From assembly GCA_964581415.1 (NCBI GenBank), contig CAZOOJ010000001.1:1-64000 (forward strand): a stretch of 64,000 nt of DNA. The letters are read 5' to 3'. The stretch comes from CAYTGG01 sp964581415 (GTDB lineage Archaea > Nanobdellota > Nanobdellia > Pacearchaeales > GW2011-AR1). Below, piece by piece: positions 1 to 8,838 of this stretch; positions within the stretch are counted from its first letter, which is position 1; every line of letters starts with the position of its first letter. Below the pieces are notes generated by a model. It was not told where the DNA came from, ran no database searches, and saw only the letters and a list, made by a program, of their open reading frames with translations. Made by a program: the position numbers and the translations under genes.

Positions 1-138
1 TATTTTAGATGTATTTAGAAGTAAAATTTTGTAACTCCTTCTAGTCGGCTAATTTTAAAAACTTTAAAGTCTTGAAAATAATAAATTAAAGAAAGGAACG
101 CAGTCACGAAATTGGCGTTAGTAGGGCGTTGCTTTATT

Positions 139-2106
139 TTAAAAAGAAACTCTTAAGTTTTGAGGATTGAATTCAAAAGCATCCAAAACTCTTGAATCTG
201 GGCTTAATAAAAATATTTTGTCCTCTTTAAATCTTAATCCACGATAAACTTTTTGTAAAAGCTCACGTCTTGCTTTATCTTTATAGAATTTCCAATACTG
301 CGTTGGTTTTGTTTTTCCCAAAATCTTCCAGAATGCATCTTCTACATTAGGATTAGGATATTTAGTGAAGATTATGCTTTGACATTCTTTTCCGGGAAAA
401 TCAACTCCTCTTGCACATTTTGTAGAAAAAAGCAAATCAATTTCTCCTTTTTTGAAATCTGAAACTCTTTTTCCAAGTTCATCTTCCTTTTGTAATTCTT
501 TAATTTCTTTTCTTGTAACTAAATTTTTCAAATTCAATTCTTCTTTCTCTTCTTCTGTGGGTAAATCTCCAAAACTGTTTATGTGAACTAAAATTGGTTT
601 CTTTGCAATTTCAATAGATTTTTCTAAAGTTTTAAGATAATGCTCTCTGCTAACTTTGCCTAATTTAAAATTAGAATATCTGCAATCTCTTTCTAATCCT
701 GTTCTTTTAATTTCAATTGAGCCTTGTTGCTCAGTTTCTGCTTCTATAACCTCAAAATCCTCCAATCCAAAAATTTCTCTAAGAACTTCTGGAGAGTGTA
801 GAGTTCCTGACATTAAAACAATTCTCTTATTTTTGTCAATCATTTCTTGAAACTTTTTTTCTAAATTGGTTGTAACTAAATTAAAAATTAAACTTCCATC
901 TTTTTTGCTTACTAAGACATAAGTTTCATTAAAAAATTCATCAAACGTTCTTGCAGTGTTTACAACATCCTGAATATAATTTTCTAAGTCAAATTCAGAG
1001 ATAATTTCTTGGAATTCTAAAAGAAAGTGTAAAAGTTTCAAAATTTCAGTTTTCTTTAACTCTAAAATTTCTTTTGAAAAAACTGCTTTTGAAAGAGAAT
1101 CGTCTCTTCTTATTTCTTTTATTATTTCAGTCAATCTGTCTAAAAATTCTTCTTGTTTATCATCTTCAGGATATAAATAGGATAAAGAATTTTGTAAATA
1201 ATCTAAATTTATTGAACTAGTATTTGAAAAACTATCTAAAAACTCATCACATTCATCAATAATTTCTACTTCTGTTGAGGGTTTTCTATTCATTGAGGAT
1301 TCTAATTTATATTTTAAAGCATTAAAAACAATTACATCTGCATCAATATAAGAATTAAATTGTTCATAAAATGGACAACCACTCTTATTTTGATAAAACA
1401 CAAAAGAAGTATCTTCTAGTCCCAAATATTTCCTTTTTTTTGCATTTGGAAAATTTTTCAATTCATATTTTTCTGGAACTACTGGACTCCAATAAGGACA
1501 AACACTTGCAACAGAAAATCTTTTTACATCTTTAATCTCTGAAAAATCTGAGAAATTTACTTTGTTATTTTGTTGAAGATATTTTTTTATTTTATACCAA
1601 TTTTTTTCTTTTAATTCAATTTTACAAGGAATCAAAGGATTGTTCGCAGACATATCTCCCTGAATTAAATTTTTTATTTCCTCTCTTTTTCCTTCAAAAA
1701 TATCCTGTAATTTGGAATTAACTTCTTTTTTGAATGTTGAAATTGAATTTTTATTGTCTTCTAAAAATTTACATAAGTGATTCGCTCTTCCAGTTATCAC
1801 ACTAATCTTTAATTTTTCTTTATTGTCTTTTAAAAGATGTTTTTCTCCTTCATAATCTTTTTTATATTGTGCCTGCAAACTCTTTCCCGGAACAACTATA
1901 GAAGTTTTTCCAAATTTCCTTGCAATATTTAAGGCGATTGCACTTTTTCCAGTTCCGCAAATTCCTTTAATAAAAATAACCTTTTTTCCTTTTTCAAACA
2001 AGTCCAAAACTTCGTTTACAACATCTTTTTGTGTTTTTCCGTTAGAGAATTTTAAAGGTTCAAGAAATTTCCCATTTTTGTAAAGAGACCAAGTCATAAG
2101 TAGCAA
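139..2106 (-). CDS. Rad3/XPD/DinG-like Fe-S DNA helicase
   Basis: A 655-residue superfamily 2 helicase of the XPD/DinG group, which unwinds DNA 5' to 3' using ATP. Walker A is GICGTGKS at residues 48-55 and the Walker B box is DECD at 284-287. Four cysteines between these motifs (112, 161, 203, 244) are placed as in the XPD/DinG 4Fe-4S domain. MSGTLHSPE and a C-terminal QKVYRGLRF box match later helicase motifs. An in-frame Met three residues in could be the true start. It stands alone, reading toward the window edge. DNA repair or DinG-like R-loop removal is inferred from the family. Confidence 0.88.
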   Translation of the reverse strand: MLLMTWSLYKNGKFLEPLKFSNGKTQKDVVNEVLDLFEKGKKVIFIKGICGTGKSAIALNIARKFGKTSIVVPGKSLQAQYKKDYEGEKHLLKDNKEKLKISVITGRANHLCKFLEDNKNSISTFKKEVNSKLQDIFEGKREEIKNLIQGDMSANNPLIPCKIELKEKNWYKIKKYLQQNNKVNFSDFSEIKDVKRFSVASVCPYWSPVVPEKYELKNFPNAKKRKYLGLEDTSFVFYQNKSGCPFYEQFNSYIDADVIVFNALKYKLESSMNRKPSTEVEIIDECDEFLDSFSNTSSINLDYLQNSLSYLYPEDDKQEEFLDRLTEIIKEIRRDDSLSKAVFSKEILELKKTEILKLLHFLLEFQEIISEFDLENYIQDVVNTARTFDEFFNETYVLVSKKDGSLIFNLVTTNLEKKFQEMIDKNKRIVLMSGTLHSPEVLREIFGLEDFEVIEAETEQQGSIEIKRTGLERDCRYSNFKLGKVSREHYLKTLEKSIEIAKKPILVHINSFGDLPTEEEKEELNLKNLVTRKEIKELQKEDELGKRVSDFKKGEIDLLFSTKCARGVDFPGKECQSIIFTKYPNPNVEDAFWKILGKTKPTQYWKFYKDKARRELLQKVYRGLRFKEDKIFLLSPDSRVLDAFEFNPQNLRVSF

Positions 2107-2229
2107 AATTTGATTTAGGTTATAAGTTTTTTGTTCTTAATAACCAAAATTAGTTTAGAGAATATAATAAGAAAGATTAGAAAAAAGAAGCGATTGGAAG
2201 AATTAAAAGAAAAATATGAAAAACAAGTC

Positions 2230-2340
2230 TTAGCATTCTTTTTCATCAAGTTCCTTAAAATCTTCTTCAAGGTCTTTTTTGTGGAATCTTTTCTTATAAG
2301 AATCCATGAATGACTTTCCTCTAATGGCTCCGTCTTCCAT
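2230..2340 (-). CDS. Small charged protein, 36 aa (possible)
   Basis: A short open frame encodes a 36-residue charged protein starting MEDGAIRGKSF and ending DEKEC. It has an ATG start, and a TATA-like ttatataa lies about 25 nt upstream, which fits a leaderless archaeal transcript. It runs opposite to a plus-strand open frame that looks like non-coding translation. No family is recognised. Support is the promoter spacing and balanced composition only. Confidence 0.4.
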   Translation of the reverse strand: MEDGAIRGKSFMDSYKKRFHKKDLEEDFKELDEKEC

Positions 2341-2565
2341 GATATTTATAAGATTTTCTATTATATAAATGTAAGTAAGACAAATTTTAAGCAAAAATTT
2401 AAAAACCATTTTTTCATAAATTTGTTATGGCCATTAAATAGTCTGTTTTGCTTTGGGATTATGTAAAGCAAGACGCTGGTTACCAATTTAGGCTTTAAAT
2501 GTCATAATAGGTGTGCATGACTTTTCTTGTTCATATTTATTAAAAATGAGGTTATTTATAAAAAA
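2341..2565. other. Intergenic region with stem-loop
   Basis: No convincing gene. It holds a plus-strand TATA-like aatttaaaaa near 2397-2406 followed by a hairpin with 7-bp arms (TTGCTTT/AAAGCAA, about 2446-2470), and the probable promoter of the ABC transporter gene just before 2566. A small RNA is possible but not shown. Confidence 0.3.
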
Positions 2566-4368
2566 ATGTCAAATAAAGAAGAAAAAAATCAGAAAAGAAG
2601 AAAGAAAAATCCAATAATTAATGTTTTGAAAACAGAATGGGAGTTTTTAGGTAGCAGAAAGAAGCTTTTCATTTTTTATATGTTCTTGTTTTTTATTGCA
2701 GGAACTGTTAGTTTAATGACTACTCTGATTATAGGATGGATATTTAATTCGATTCAACAAACAGTGTCTTCTGATTCTGAATTAAATAAATTAATTTTTA
2801 TGATTTTTTTGCTTTTAGCAATAAAAGTTATTTTTTGGATGTTTCACGGAACTGCGAGAATTTTTGAATCACTAACAGGATTTCATGTTCATAAAAATTA
2901 TACAAACAACAAGATGTATAAAATTTTAGAACTTCCTGTAAAATGGCATAAAGATAATCATTCAGGAGAGACAATTGATAAAGTAAATAGGGGAAGAGGT
3001 GCAATTGAGAATTTCTCATCATATTATACTTTTGAACTAATGTATCTTCTTCTGGATATTTTTGGTTCATTAATCATATTGTTTTTTGTAAATGTAAAGA
3101 TAGGACTCTTTGCATTGGCTTTTTCATCATTTATTTTAGTAGGAGTTATGACTGTTGATAAAAAACTTAGAAAGTATTATCTTCAATTAAATAAATTTAG
3201 CAATAAGCTTTCTGCATCAATATTTGATTATTTAAACAATATAATCACAGTTATCACTCTTCGTCTTAGAAAGACAGTTTCCAAAGAAATCGATTCGAAA
3301 TTAACAGTGAGTTATGGTGCTTACAAAAAAGAAACAATCATAAACGAATTTAAGTGGGCATCTGGAAGCATTGCAATAACATTGATGACTGTTCTTGTTT
3401 TAGTTTATCAGGCTTATACTGATTATCACACTACTGGAATTATTTTAATTGGAACTCTTTATATTTTATATGGTTATCTAAGAACAGTTGGAGACGCTTT
3501 CTTTGAGTTTGGAAGATTATATGGAAGGCTTGTAAAGCTTAATGCAAGAATAGAAGGAGCTTATTCAATTGATGACGCATTTGAAAAAGTTAAAGGAAAA
3601 ATAAACAGTAAACTTCCGTATAATTGGAAAGAAATTGAAATAAAAAATATGAATTTTACTTACGATGAAGAATGGAAAAAGAATCATCTTAAGAAGATAA
3701 ATATGAAGTTTAGAAGAGGACAGAAAATAGCATTAGTTGGAGAAAGCGGTTCTGGAAAAAGCACAGTTCTTGCAATTATGAGAGGATTATATCCTCCTCA
3801 AAGCGGAGAAGTTTATTGTGATGGAGAAAAAATAAAGAAGGGATTTATAAAATTAAAACAACATATAACTCTAATACCTCAAGACCCTGAAATTTTTAAT
3901 AACACTATAAAATACAATCTAACAATGGATTTATCAACGAGAAAAGATGATTTAAATAAATCCATTAATATGGCTCAATTTAAGAAAGTTGTTGCAAGAT
4001 TAGACAAAGGTTTAGATACAAATGTTCTGGAAAAAGGAGTTTCATTGAGTGGAGGAGAAAAGCAAAGATTAGCATTAGCAAGAGGATTGCTTGCGGCAAA
4101 AAACAGCGATATTGTTTTATTAGATGAGCCAACAAGCAGTGTTGATAGTTTAAATGAAATGAAAATTCATGAGAATATATTTAGAAATTTCAAGAATAAA
4201 ACAATAATCTCATCAATCCATAGATTGCACTTGTTAAATAAGTTTGATTATATTTACTTATTTGATAAAGGAAAATTAATCGCAGAAGGATCTTTGAATG
4301 AAATAAAGAATAATTCCAAATTTAAATATCTACTAAAAAAATATGGTTTGAAGAAAGAGGTTCAATGA
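2566..4368 (+). CDS. ABC transporter, fused membrane and ATPase domains
   Basis: A half-transporter of about 600 residues: an N-terminal six-helix exporter domain followed by an ATPase domain. Walker A GESGSGKST is near residue 392, the signature LSGGEKQR near 493 and Walker B IVLLDEPTS near 516, followed by an H-loop SIHRLH. Such proteins dimerise and export lipids, peptides or drugs; the substrate cannot be read here. A longer frame opens at a TTG at 2527, but the ATG at 2566 (MSNKEEK) has an A/T-rich TATA-like stretch at a leaderless distance and is preferred. The stop overlaps the ATG of a decayed downstream frame. Confidence 0.9.
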   Translation: MSNKEEKNQKRRKKNPIINVLKTEWEFLGSRKKLFIFYMFLFFIAGTVSLMTTLIIGWIFNSIQQTVSSDSELNKLIFMIFLLLAIKVIFWMFHGTARIFESLTGFHVHKNYTNNKMYKILELPVKWHKDNHSGETIDKVNRGRGAIENFSSYYTFELMYLLLDIFGSLIILFFVNVKIGLFALAFSSFILVGVMTVDKKLRKYYLQLNKFSNKLSASIFDYLNNIITVITLRLRKTVSKEIDSKLTVSYGAYKKETIINEFKWASGSIAITLMTVLVLVYQAYTDYHTTGIILIGTLYILYGYLRTVGDAFFEFGRLYGRLVKLNARIEGAYSIDDAFEKVKGKINSKLPYNWKEIEIKNMNFTYDEEWKKNHLKKINMKFRRGQKIALVGESGSGKSTVLAIMRGLYPPQSGEVYCDGEKIKKGFIKLKQHITLIPQDPEIFNNTIKYNLTMDLSTRKDDLNKSINMAQFKKVVARLDKGLDTNVLEKGVSLSGGEKQRLALARGLLAAKNSDIVLLDEPTSSVDSLNEMKIHENIFRNFKNKTIISSIHRLHLLNKFDYIYLFDKGKLIAEGSLNEIKNNSKFKYLLKKYGLKKEVQ

Positions 4369-4589
4369 TGATTTATCTAAAAAATAAAAAGTATCTCAAA
4401 GAATTAATTCCTTTTGCGAAAAAAATTTTAGAATATGTAAAGATAATAAAATAAAGACAATATGAAAGTGAATGACTTTGATTTAATTATTCCAAAAAAA
4501 GATTTTATCATTCTGGACATTATCTAGAATATAAATCAAAATTCATTGTTGACTTAAAGAAAGATTGAAGAGGAGTAATGACAGATGAT
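4368..4589 (+). pseudogene. Decayed downstream gene, unknown
   Basis: Starts in an ATGA overlap with the ABC transporter stop, as for a coupled gene, but only 28 codons are open. A second ATG frame follows (MKVNDFDLIIP), and a frameshift joins it to an open stretch reading FYHSGHYLEYKSKF ending near 4589. The succession of coding-like pieces in different frames suggests a broken gene. No family recognised. Confidence 0.35.
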
Positions 4590-4611
4590 GATAATCGGAA
4601 TGTTTTTTGAT

Positions 4612-5253
4612 TTATCTAAAGACTTTAATAAAAAGTTTTTTTAATTCTTTTCTGAAAAGAAGCAGAATTGCAATGAGAATCGTTCCTGTTATCGCAAGAA
4701 TTATCTGTGTTGTCATGGAAAATTCTCCAAAAAAAGAAAAAATGAAAGTCAGAGGAGCAAAGCCGATTAAAGTCGCTAAAATATAATCTCTGAGTTTTAT
4801 TCTTGTGAATAAAGAAATTCCATAACTAAATATGTCAAAAGGTAAAAATATCCTTATTATTATAACTCCTAAAAACAAATTTTTTTGAGGAACAAAATTT
4901 CTGATTTTTTCGATTTCTTCTTTAGATGTTATTTTTTCAAACAGAGGCAGTCCGATTTTTCTTGAAATTAAAAATACTATTAAAGAGCCAATAACCCATC
5001 CAATTAAAGTAAGAATAAATGCTGAGAAATTTCCCCAGATTGAAGAAGCCAAAGGAATAACAGGAATAAGAGTTAATGGAGCTAGAATTATCTCTAAAAT
5101 AACTAAAATAAGATAGATGAACATGCTTGCATAATCATCTGAAAACAAGTTCTTTATAGAATCTAAATAATTATTGCTTATATAAGAGATAATAACAAAA
5201 AGAATTACTACAAAAATAATTCCAGAAATTGTTTTTATCCTTTTTTTATTCAT
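4612..5253 (-). CDS. TVP38/TMEM64 (VTT domain) membrane protein
   Basis: A 213-residue polytopic membrane protein of the VTT/SNARE-associated (DedA-like) family. Seen are an N-terminal helix, then the family core with GNFSAFILTLIGWVIGS and a re-entrant-like segment around IRIFLPFDIFSYGISLF, with a basic C-terminus. The family is tied to lipid scrambling or envelope homeostasis; the substrate is unknown. It converges with the ABC transporter gene. The start ATG near 5253 is followed by a basic MNKKR stretch, as expected for a membrane protein. Confidence 0.82.
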   Translation of the reverse strand: MNKKRIKTISGIIFVVILFVIISYISNNYLDSIKNLFSDDYASMFIYLILVILEIILAPLTLIPVIPLASSIWGNFSAFILTLIGWVIGSLIVFLISRKIGLPLFEKITSKEEIEKIRNFVPQKNLFLGVIIIRIFLPFDIFSYGISLFTRIKLRDYILATLIGFAPLTFIFSFFGEFSMTTQIILAITGTILIAILLLFRKELKKLFIKVFR

Positions 5254-5334
5254 AAAAAGAAAAAAGAAGAAGTTTATATAAAGTTATTTGAAACTAATTC
5301 TAGAAAATTTCTATAAATAAGAGAATTTAAGAAT

Positions 5335-5733
5335 TTGGAAAAGATTTATAATGCTAAATTTTTTAAGTCTTCTATGAAAAGAGATGATAAAATTGATATA
5401 ATTAGTAAAATAGGCGCAGAACTTTATGCTCTTAAAGAGGAAATTAGAAATGATATTACTGGGCCTGTTGTCGCTAGTTTTGGTTTTATTATTGCTTTAG
5501 TTTGGAGAGATGCTATTAAATCTGCTTTAGATGAATATTTGATAAGAACTGGATTAATGGGCAGTGCTTATTTTTATCAATTTATCTCTGCAATAATTGT
5601 AACTATTGTTGTTATAATAATTATGGTTGTTGTCATAAAATTTGGAAGAGCAAGAAAAAAGAGAAAAGTTGAAAAATCAATTCAAAAAGAATTTCAAGAG
5701 CAAGAACTTAAAAAAAAATATAAAAAGAAATAA
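5335..5733 (+). CDS. DUF5654-like two-helix membrane protein
   Basis: A 132-residue protein with a soluble N-terminus, two predicted membrane helices (about 45-60 and 80-100) and a highly basic coiled C-terminus. The stretch GFIIALVWRDAIKSALDEY is typical of the small archaeal DUF5654 family of unknown function. The track start is TTG at 5335; an internal ATG (MKRDDKID, 5374) is an alternative. It ends six bases before the tRNA-Gly on the other strand. Confidence 0.7.
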   Translation: MEKIYNAKFFKSSMKRDDKIDIISKIGAELYALKEEIRNDITGPVVASFGFIIALVWRDAIKSALDEYLIRTGLMGSAYFYQFISAIIVTIVVIIIMVVVIKFGRARKKRKVEKSIQKEFQEQELKKKYKKK

Positions 5734-5738
5734 TTTTA

Positions 5739-5868
5739 TGCGCGAGCCGGGATTTGAACCCGGGTCTCCTGATTTTTGCTTTTCTTCACACTGAAAAGGG
5801 AAAAGACTGAAAACTGATTAGTTTTCTGGATTGGCAATCAGAAATTCTAACCACTGAACTACTCACGC
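5739..5868 (-). tRNA. tRNA-Gly(GCC) with 58-nt intron
   Basis: Cloverleaf on the minus strand: acceptor GCGTGAG/CTCGCGC with A73, D-stem GTTC/GAAT, anticodon stem TCTGA/TCAGG, loop TTGCCAA (anticodon GCC), T-arm CCGGG-TTCAAAT-CCCGG. The anticodon loop is interrupted between positions 37 and 38 by an intron at about 5774-5831, the canonical archaeal site. The mature length is 72 nt. Confidence 0.93.
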
Positions 5869-5886
5869 TATAAAGACAACCAAGGT

Positions 5887-5966
5887 TTTCTTTATCAAAC
5901 TTTCCTTTAAATTACTGCTTAAGGCTAATAGACTCTCAAAGTTTCTTTATCAAACTTTCCTTTAAA
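5887..5966. repeat. 25-bp direct repeat, two copies
   Basis: The 25-mer beginning tttctttatcaaactttc occurs at 5887-5911 and 5942-5966, with 30 bp between copies, just beyond the 5' end of tRNA-Gly. No gene is visible in 5869-6184. Its role is unknown. Confidence 0.75.
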
Positions 5967-6184
5967 ATATTTCTCAAGTGTGATTAAATAAATTAGAAGA
6001 AGGAGTTTAAAAAATTAATTAAGATTATTTGTTATTATCTATTTTTTCTTACTAAAAATATCTTTGCAATATTAAATATTTACTTCCAGTGAAATATAAG
6101 ATATATTAATATGAATACTATCAGAATCAATCTAATCAATTCATGAAAAAATGTCAAAGTTGATTTGTTAATTCCTAAAAAAAT

Positions 6185-6271
6185 TTAATAACTTTCTCGC
6201 TTTACTCCTGAAGAAAAGAAAAAGAGGATAACTAATCCAGTTATAGTGTAAGTTATAAAAGACAGATCCAT
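6185..6271 (-). CDS. Single-helix micro-protein, 28 aa (possible)
   Basis: A 28-residue open frame, MDLSFITYTITG followed by a hydrophobic run and a basic tail, consistent with a one-helix membrane peptide. It is the first frame downstream (minus strand) of the tRNA-half element at 6337-6445, in the same relation as other genes of the array. ATG start; a TATA-like ttatataa is 10-15 nt upstream, closer than usual. Too short to be sure. Confidence 0.3.
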   Translation of the reverse strand: MDLSFITYTITGLVILFFFSSGVKRESY

Positions 6272-6336
6272 TAATAAGTCTATTATATAATTTACTTTCA
6301 CTTATTCATTTTTTTATTTCCTAAAATTATTCTTCG

Positions 6337-6445
6337 AAATATGGTCTATGGAAGAATCGAACTTCCGACTACTCGGTGTAAACTAATAGAATCTAAAAGT
6401 TACTTTTTTAGATAGCAGTTTTGGGATAGGTTTTGTTACACAAGT
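6337..6445 (-). repeat. tRNA-Val-like 3' half element, copy 1
   Basis: Read on the minus strand, 6342-6383 looks like a tRNA from the anticodon loop to A73: TTTACAC, CCGAG, T-arm GGAAG-TTCGATT-CTTCC, acceptor strand ATAGACC-A. No 5' half follows. The adjoining 25 bp (taatagaatctaaaagttac) is repeated in copies 3 and 4; 73 bp (6337-6409) is identical to 9639-9711. A degenerate inverted copy of the core, ttacacaagt, lies at 6436-6445, so outer and inner arms could form a long imperfect hairpin. Confidence 0.85.
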
Positions 6446-6521
6446 TTTAGCTTATCTGTTCAGACTAGTCCAATCCCTAGAAACCTAAATAAAAAACCGA
6501 GTAAAGGTTTATAGGAAATAA

Positions 6522-8054
6522 TTAAGTGCAATAAGCCCCATCGGGAGTTTCAACACACTTTTGTTTACACTGCCATTCAACTTCTTCACAAAAATCTCCT
6601 GAACATTCAAACTCGATTAATTTTGAGTCATCAATACAATAATCGGTATAGGAATTTTCATCGTTGCAAGTCCCAGGGATTTCAACTTGTTCAAATGTTT
6701 CTAGATTTCCATCGCTATCTTGGCAAGATTTTTCAATAATACAGTCACATGCATCAATAGTTTCATTTTTCTTACAATTTCCTTCATTACAATAACCGGT
6801 GCAGCCTGTTTCCCAAGAATCTTCACATTGAATATTTTCCTCACAATAACATCCCCCCAGACGATCACAAATGCAAATTCCAGACTCGCAATATCCATCA
6901 CATTCTGGATAAGAATCTTCACAAAACTGGAAATCTCTCGGGATACATAAACAATTTCCTTCATGACTTATGCAAATATTGTTAGGAGGACAAGTCCCAT
7001 CACAGGAAGGAACTAAAGAATCACTGCATTGCACTAAAATTTCTTTACAAGACCATACACAACAATAAGTAGCTTCATCATAAATAAAAGAACCAGGTTT
7101 AGCTTCACAATCATCTTGAGAAATCTCTTCACATTCCCCTAAATTCCAAACACCACCTTGAAAATTATCAAAACCATTTTCAATAGCAAATTCTTCACAA
7201 TCATAAGAACTACAATCTCCTACACAAGCCCCATTTTCACAACAAGCAAAAACATCACCAAGATATTCCCTACAATCAACTAAAGTTGTATTATAAGAAG
7301 TTTCTCCAGTCAATGTATACTCTCTTAAATTAGAATAACTAGTACAAGAATCTTCTTTAAAAACTGATGAATTTCCAGTTATAGAACTTATTTCTATAAT
7401 CTCCCCTCTTGTTTCTGGATCAAAACCATCATCAGTTTCATTTAAAATAATTGTTTCAGATTCACAGATACATAAACCTATATCTCCTTTTTTTATAGCA
7501 ACACATTCTGCATCTTCAGAACAATAACCATTACATTCTGGATATTCTGCTTTTACACATGGAATAGTTTCAACACTAAGATCACTATCACCTGAAGAAG
7601 TTCCACTTTTATTAATATCACTGTTTGAAGAAAATACAAAATCAAATCTAATTCTATTAGAATTATCGCAAGGGATAATATTCATCAAGATAATTCCAAT
7701 AATTAAAATAATAAGAAATGTGATTAACCATCTTCTTAATTTCTTTTCCCTTTCCTCTTTTTTCTCTTGTTTATCCTCCAAATTCTTTCTTTTTTTATAA
7801 AAATCAACAAAATTAAAAACAGATAAAAAAAGCCATATTAGGGAATAAGCAATGCATAATCTATGATCACAAAAATGTAATATAATTGGTAGAGAATTAG
7901 CCCAATTATGAAAATGGTATAAAAAGAAATATAAAAATAAAAAAAGAGAAATTATTGCTAATAATAACTTAAACCTTAATTTATCCTTTTCTTCTTCATA
8001 AAATTTTTGATTATAATTTTTTTTATTGCTATTTTTACTAATCTCTTTTTTCAT
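6522..8054 (-). CDS. Membrane-anchored Cys-rich surface protein
   Basis: A 510-residue protein. Three hydrophobic segments occupy about residues 28-48, 60-78 and 108-126; the rest is a probably external Cys-rich region. Four repeats of the form C-x-DS-x-P-x-CDGYC...C.C lie between about 165 and 445 (for example CEDSYPECDGYC). The last 65 residues follow a CQDSDG...YTDYC pattern common in DPANN secreted proteins. Disulfide-stabilised surface adhesion is inferred. It is a cargo gene of the tRNA-half array, its ATG 45 nt from copy 2, with a TATA-like tatataaaatt between. Confidence 0.75.
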   Translation of the reverse strand: MKKEISKNSNKKNYNQKFYEEEKDKLRFKLLLAIISLFLFLYFFLYHFHNWANSLPIILHFCDHRLCIAYSLIWLFLSVFNFVDFYKKRKNLEDKQEKKEEREKKLRRWLITFLIILIIGIILMNIIPCDNSNRIRFDFVFSSNSDINKSGTSSGDSDLSVETIPCVKAEYPECNGYCSEDAECVAIKKGDIGLCICESETIILNETDDGFDPETRGEIIEISSITGNSSVFKEDSCTSYSNLREYTLTGETSYNTTLVDCREYLGDVFACCENGACVGDCSSYDCEEFAIENGFDNFQGGVWNLGECEEISQDDCEAKPGSFIYDEATYCCVWSCKEILVQCSDSLVPSCDGTCPPNNICISHEGNCLCIPRDFQFCEDSYPECDGYCESGICICDRLGGCYCEENIQCEDSWETGCTGYCNEGNCKKNETIDACDCIIEKSCQDSDGNLETFEQVEIPGTCNDENSYTDYCIDDSKLIEFECSGDFCEEVEWQCKQKCVETPDGAYCT

Positions 8055-8097
8055 AAATATTTTAAAAAAAGAGAATATATAAAATTATTCTCCAAAA

Positions 8098-8221
8098 TAG
8101 GGTCTATGGAAGAATCGAACTTCGAACTACTCGGTGTAAACATTATTATTCTTTTAGTAACATTTTTGGATAGAACTTTTGTTCTATATCTTATTTTTGT
8201 TCTATATCTTATTACACGAGT
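8098..8221 (-). repeat. tRNA-Val-like 3' half element, copy 2
   Basis: The minus-strand tRNA-like part (8100-8141) matches copy 1 apart from a one-base T-arm deletion. It is followed by an inner hairpin GATAGAAC/GTTCTATATC and, at 8212-8221, the inverted core ttacacgagt, which pairs with the tRNA-derived actcggtgtaa. A block gttctatatcttattttt is duplicated. The far edge lies about 10 bp from the stop codon of the next gene. Confidence 0.8.
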
Positions 8222-8231
8222 TTTGAATCTT

Positions 8232-8396
8232 TTAATTTTTTTTATTTTTTGATTTTCTTAATAATAAAATAATTATAATTATAAAAAATAATGCTGTTCC
8301 TAAATATAATAAAAAATTAGTTTCTGGTTCGGGAAAGAAAAACAAAACAGCAATTCCTATTAAGATTATTATGGTGATTAATTTGTTAATTTTCAT
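8232..8396 (-). CDS. Small two-helix membrane protein, 54 aa
   Basis: A 54-residue protein, MKINKLITIII..., with two hydrophobic segments (about 5-18 and 25-45) and a basic RKSKNKKN tail. The same frame stays open upstream to give an extension reading MAEVRFLPGPL, but this is translation of the adjacent tRNA-like 3' half, so the ATG at 8394-8396 is chosen. The gene sits between copies 2 and 3, about 10 bp from each. Function unknown. Confidence 0.55.
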   Translation of the reverse strand: MKINKLITIIILIGIAVLFFFPEPETNFLLYLGTALFFIIIIILLLRKSKNKKN

Positions 8397-8403
8397 TTTA
8401 AAT

Positions 8404-8484
8404 AATGGTCCAGGGAGGAATCGAACCTCCGCCATCTCGGTATAAACTAATAGAACCTAAAAGTTATTTTTTGTAACAAGTTAC
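8404..8484 (-). repeat. tRNA-like 3' half element, copy 3 (variant)
   Basis: Minus-strand tRNA-like part at 8406-8447 with a different body from copies 1, 2 and 4: acceptor strand CTGGACC-A, T-arm GGAGG-TTCGATT-CCTCC, loop TTTATAC. It keeps the same adjoining sequence (taatagaacctaaaagtta) and a palindrome gtaacaagttac near 8473-8484, ending about 3 bp from the stop of the toxin-like gene. Confidence 0.78.
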
Positions 8485-8487
8485 TTA

Positions 8488-8838
8488 TTATTTCCCCTTA
8501 TATCCAAACTTTTTATTGTAAGTTGGATGATCAATTATATCTAAAACAAAAGCAATTATCTCAACTTCTTCATTATTTGTTAAAGTATAAAGCATTCTCC
8601 AAAAAGCTGGAAGTTTAACTCTAAACAAATTTGTAGCAGAATACTTTTGTTTGTATTCTTTTGGAATAAGGTTTTTTGCTATAGGGTCTCCGTAATGTAT
8701 ATTTGCTTTGATTAATTCTTTTTTATGATTGATTGCATTTAAAATCATTCTTGATTGCTTGTTAGTTTCTGCTTCAGCATTTAATTTTTTATAAACTTCT
8801 TCTGCTTCAGGCGATAAAATTACTCTTACTTCTTTCAT
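8488..8838 (-). CDS. RelE/ParE-like toxin candidate
   Basis: A 116-residue basic protein that reads like a RelE/ParE-superfamily mRNA interferase: an N-terminal helix region (LSPEAEEVYKKL), then strands FRVKLPAFWRMLYTL and VEIIAFVLDIIDH near the C-terminus. Family members cut ribosome-bound mRNA or poison gyrase. Its ATG overlaps the stop of the upstream winged-helix gene by 4 bp, the usual coupling of a toxin-antitoxin pair. The assignment rests on fold-like pattern and context; catalytic residues cannot be assigned confidently. Confidence 0.65.
   Translation of the reverse strand: MKEVRVILSPEAEEVYKKLNAEAETNKQSRMILNAINHKKELIKANIHYGDPIAKNLIPKEYKQKYSATNLFRVKLPAFWRMLYTLTNNEEVEIIAFVLDIIDHPTYNKKFGYKGK

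Noticed and set aside
2131..2313. Plus-strand 60-residue frame
   Set aside because: Highly hydrophobic low-complexity translation opposite a better small minus-strand frame; looks like a shadow.
6337..6445. Complete tRNA with an intron at copy 1
   Set aside because: No 5' acceptor strand pairs well with ATAGACC and the distance to candidate D-arms is wrong; only a 3' half is supported.
8397..8435. N-terminal extension MAEVRFLPGPL on the small membrane protein
   Set aside because: It is translation of the adjacent tRNA-like T-arm and acceptor, a common artefact; the ATG at 8396 is used.
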